Source: CAG-411 sp963643465 (GTDB lineage Bacteria > Bacillota > Clostridia > Lachnospirales > Lachnospiraceae). From it: DNA of 64,000 nucleotides. The DNA is taken from assembly GCA_963643465.1 (NCBI GenBank), contig CAVIJT010000003.1:186001-250000 (forward strand), given 5' to 3'. Positions 62,613-64,000 of this stretch are shown one piece after another. The notes beneath the pieces were generated by a model. The model did no database searches, had not been told where the DNA came from, and was given only the letters and a program-made list of their open reading frames with translations. Both the position numbers and the translations under genes were made by a program. Within the stretch, counting starts at the first letter, position 1, and every line of letters starts with the position of its first letter.

Positions 62613-63005
62613 ATGAAAAAATCAAGAATTAAAGTAATTGCTGGTTTATTATTATGTGGCGTAATTACAGGAGCTTCTGCATCATTAGCGGCTACATCGT
62701 ATGATATGCCTATCAGTGGTATAAATGCAAAAATGCATGGATACATTGATTTTGTAGAAGGTCCACTTTGGATTACTGATAAAGTATATTATAACGGTTC
62801 GGTTTGGGGCAAAGATGCATATTTAATTACAAATAGAGCAGATGATAATTATGTGCAAGCTGGTACGAATAAGAAGAATCTTGCTAAAAAATATGTTTAT
62901 TATGGACATTCAGTAAGTGTTTCTAAAGCGAGTTGTGGATATGGTGGATCTTATGCGTATTTGAATATGAGTTGTGAAGGAACAACAGCAAAGATTACAT
63001 CTTAA
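62613..63005 (+). CDS. Small secreted protein, unknown family
   Basis: A 130-aa exported protein: KKSRIKVIAGLLLCGVITG signal region, likely cleaved after ASLAA or nearby (about residue 27), then about 100 residues rich in Tyr, Gly, Ser and Lys with two cysteines (in KASCGYGGSY and MSCEGTT) that could form a disulfide. AAGGAGA lies 8-9 nt before the ATG at 62613; an in-frame ATG at 62571 lacks such a site. It is followed by a strong hairpin and an FtsX-type ABC permease gene. That layout resembles exported bacteriocin or signal proteins with a dedicated ABC system, but there is no convincing similarity to a known bacteriocin family. Confidence 0.75.
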   Translation: MKKSRIKVIAGLLLCGVITGASASLAATSYDMPISGINAKMHGYIDFVEGPLWITDKVYYNGSVWGKDAYLITNRADDNYVQAGTNKKNLAKKYVYYGHSVSVSKASCGYGGSYAYLNMSCEGTTAKITS

Positions 63006-63023
63006 AATTATAGTTACATTTTT

Positions 63024-63057
63024 GTATTGCCGATGTATTTTTATACATCGGCAATAC
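63024..63057 (+). other. Perfect 15-bp intercistronic hairpin
   Basis: GTATTGCCGATGTAT and ATACATCGGCAATAC around TTTT, without a T run after it; located between the small secreted protein and the permease gene. Could stabilise the upstream mRNA or reduce permease expression. Confidence 0.8.
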
Positions 63058-63091
63058 GTGTGTATTATCCACAAATAGTAAGGAGTAAACC

Positions 63092-64000
63092 ATGAGAATA
63101 AAGAAAATATTTCGGCACTCCTATGTGAGTGCTCTTTTTGTTATAGGGCTTGCCATTTCTTGTTTTGTGCTTATTAACGTATCCAATTTAGTTAGTAATA
63201 TGCTACAAGACAGCCAACAATTACATGAATATACATTTGAAAAGTATGTTACCGTTTCATCTTTGGAAACTACTGCTTCGATATCAGATGCTTTAGCCTG
63301 TGCAGAGGAAGTAACAGAAGGAAATCTATTTGTTTTTTCTCTTGTAGAATTAAATAAAAGTTTGGATCAATACACAGTACGTGTTTTAATGAAGCAAAAT
63401 GAAGAAACAGGTTTATCTTATACATCATTGAATGAAAAGAATAAGGAAAATGGAGCTATTATTGGAGAAAGTTTAAAATCGCAATTGTTAAAAGATTCGG
63501 AAGGGTATTATGTAGAGTTGAGCGGCATACGCATTCCCATTATTGGTATATTAGACAATAAATTGATGGGAGGAGTAGATACTTCTTTCTATTTGTTTTG
63601 GGAAAATTGTGATGAAAAGTTGCAGCATAAATTAGTAACTCTATTTGGCAATTATGATTTTTATTATGCTAGTCATAAAAACATACAAAACAGTTATTCG
63701 CAATTTAAGAATGCCTTGATGGCTAAGGGATTTAATGCACAAGAATACGAAGTGGCTTATAGTGGGGATGAAGAAAATGCTTGGTATGAAATGTATCATT
63801 CCTTGTTTTTGCCCCTTTGTTTTTTGTTTTCTATTTGTAATTGTTTTATTGTATCTTATGTATGGCTATTGTACAGAAAACGGGAAATTGCTATTCGAAA
63901 AGCATATGGATATCATACGGGGCAGCTTGCCATTTTGTTGGGAAAGGATATTTTTGTATTAACATTATTGGGAAGTATATTGGCTATAGTTATACAGATT
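63092..64000 (+). CDS. FtsX/MacB-type ABC transporter permease, truncated by window end
   Basis: At least 303 residues, open to the last base of the window. An N-terminal membrane segment (about 12-35) is followed by an extracytoplasmic domain of about 200 residues, then a second segment (about 240-265), the cytoplasmic signature RKREIAIRKAYGYHTGQLA, and the start of a third segment (about 289-303). That order is the FtsX-like permease plan of MacB/LolC-type mechanotransmission ABC systems and of bacteriocin-associated permeases. AGGAG precedes the ATG by 7 nt. The ATPase partner should lie beyond the window. Substrate unknown; the neighbouring small secreted protein is the obvious candidate. 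Confidence 0.82.
   Translation, partial: MRIKKIFRHSYVSALFVIGLAISCFVLINVSNLVSNMLQDSQQLHEYTFEKYVTVSSLETTASISDALACAEEVTEGNLFVFSLVELNKSLDQYTVRVLMKQNEETGLSYTSLNEKNKENGAIIGESLKSQLLKDSEGYYVELSGIRIPIIGILDNKLMGGVDTSFYLFWENCDEKLQHKLVTLFGNYDFYYASHKNIQNSYSQFKNALMAKGFNAQEYEVAYSGDEENAWYEMYHSLFLPLCFLFSICNCFIVSYVWLLYRKREIAIRKAYGYHTGQLAILLGKDIFVLTLLGSILAIVIQI

Noticed and set aside
62613..63005. Lactococcin-972-type bacteriocin
   Set aside because: Gene layout with an FtsX-type permease is reminiscent, but the mature sequence lacks the tryptophan/tyrosine/histidine pattern I associate with that family.

Overview
The window looks like the chromosome of a low-GC, endospore-forming, anaerobic Clostridia member, most likely a gut Lachnospiraceae of the Roseburia / Agathobacter / Butyrivibrio type that lives on starch. 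Support: sporulation genes (SpoIIE, SpoVT, YabP, YabQ, a CotS-like protein), a proline-specific T-box in front of a type-3 ProRS, an [FeFe]-hydrogenase-related sensor, strong AT bias, and multidomain secreted proteins with starch-binding modules, Thr/Pro-rich linkers and BspA-like or Fn3-like C-termini. The species cannot be fixed from the sequence alone.

Layout. 1-6.2 kb: three small membrane or unknown genes, the T-box leader and proS, a HEPN/MNT toxin-antitoxin pair, and cca. 6.5-16.2 kb: CotS-like protein, a huge secreted M6-type metallopeptidase carrying two CBM25-like starch-binding modules, a PEGA lipoprotein, phosphoglucomutase and a small alarmone synthetase. 17-26.9 kb: malQ-malE-malF-malG plus a lipid-anchored alpha-amylase, followed by dtd, dnaX and ybaB. 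27-35.7 kb: accessory island with a membrane protein, a secreted caspase-like peptidase fused to five starch-binding-like modules, a surface Fn3-like protein, a papain-like secreted peptidase, two small related exported proteins and a DUF1540 mini-protein. 35.9-40 kb: SNF2 helicase and recR. 40.4-50.2 kb: oligo-1,6-glucosidase, a PPDK-domain protein, an LtaS-like enzyme and a large secreted alpha-amylase. 50.3-56.8 kb: CapA-like protein, DUF3592 protein, hydrogenase-like/MCP fusion sensor and hybrid histidine kinase. 57-62.5 kb: the conserved sporulation/division block spoVT-hup-rqcP-yabP-yabQ-divIC-tRNA-Met-spoIIE. 62.6-64 kb: a small secreted protein and the start of an FtsX-type ABC permease cut by the window end.

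How it fits together. Secreted and lipid-anchored amylases cut starch, MalEFG imports maltodextrins (no ATPase gene is present here, so a shared MsmX-like ATPase is implied), MalQ and MalL process them and phosphoglucomutase feeds glycolysis or glycogen. Most striking, two of the secreted proteases (M6-type and caspase-like) carry starch-binding modules, which suggests proteolysis directed to starch granules; this is the best candidate for an undescribed system.

Intergenic space is unusually structured: two families of about 110-125 bp structured repeats that begin right at the T-run of intrinsic terminators, a MITE-like element with 13-bp inverted ends, and several long perfect palindromes. 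Coding starts were chosen by ribosome-binding sites and family alignments from memory; no database search was possible.
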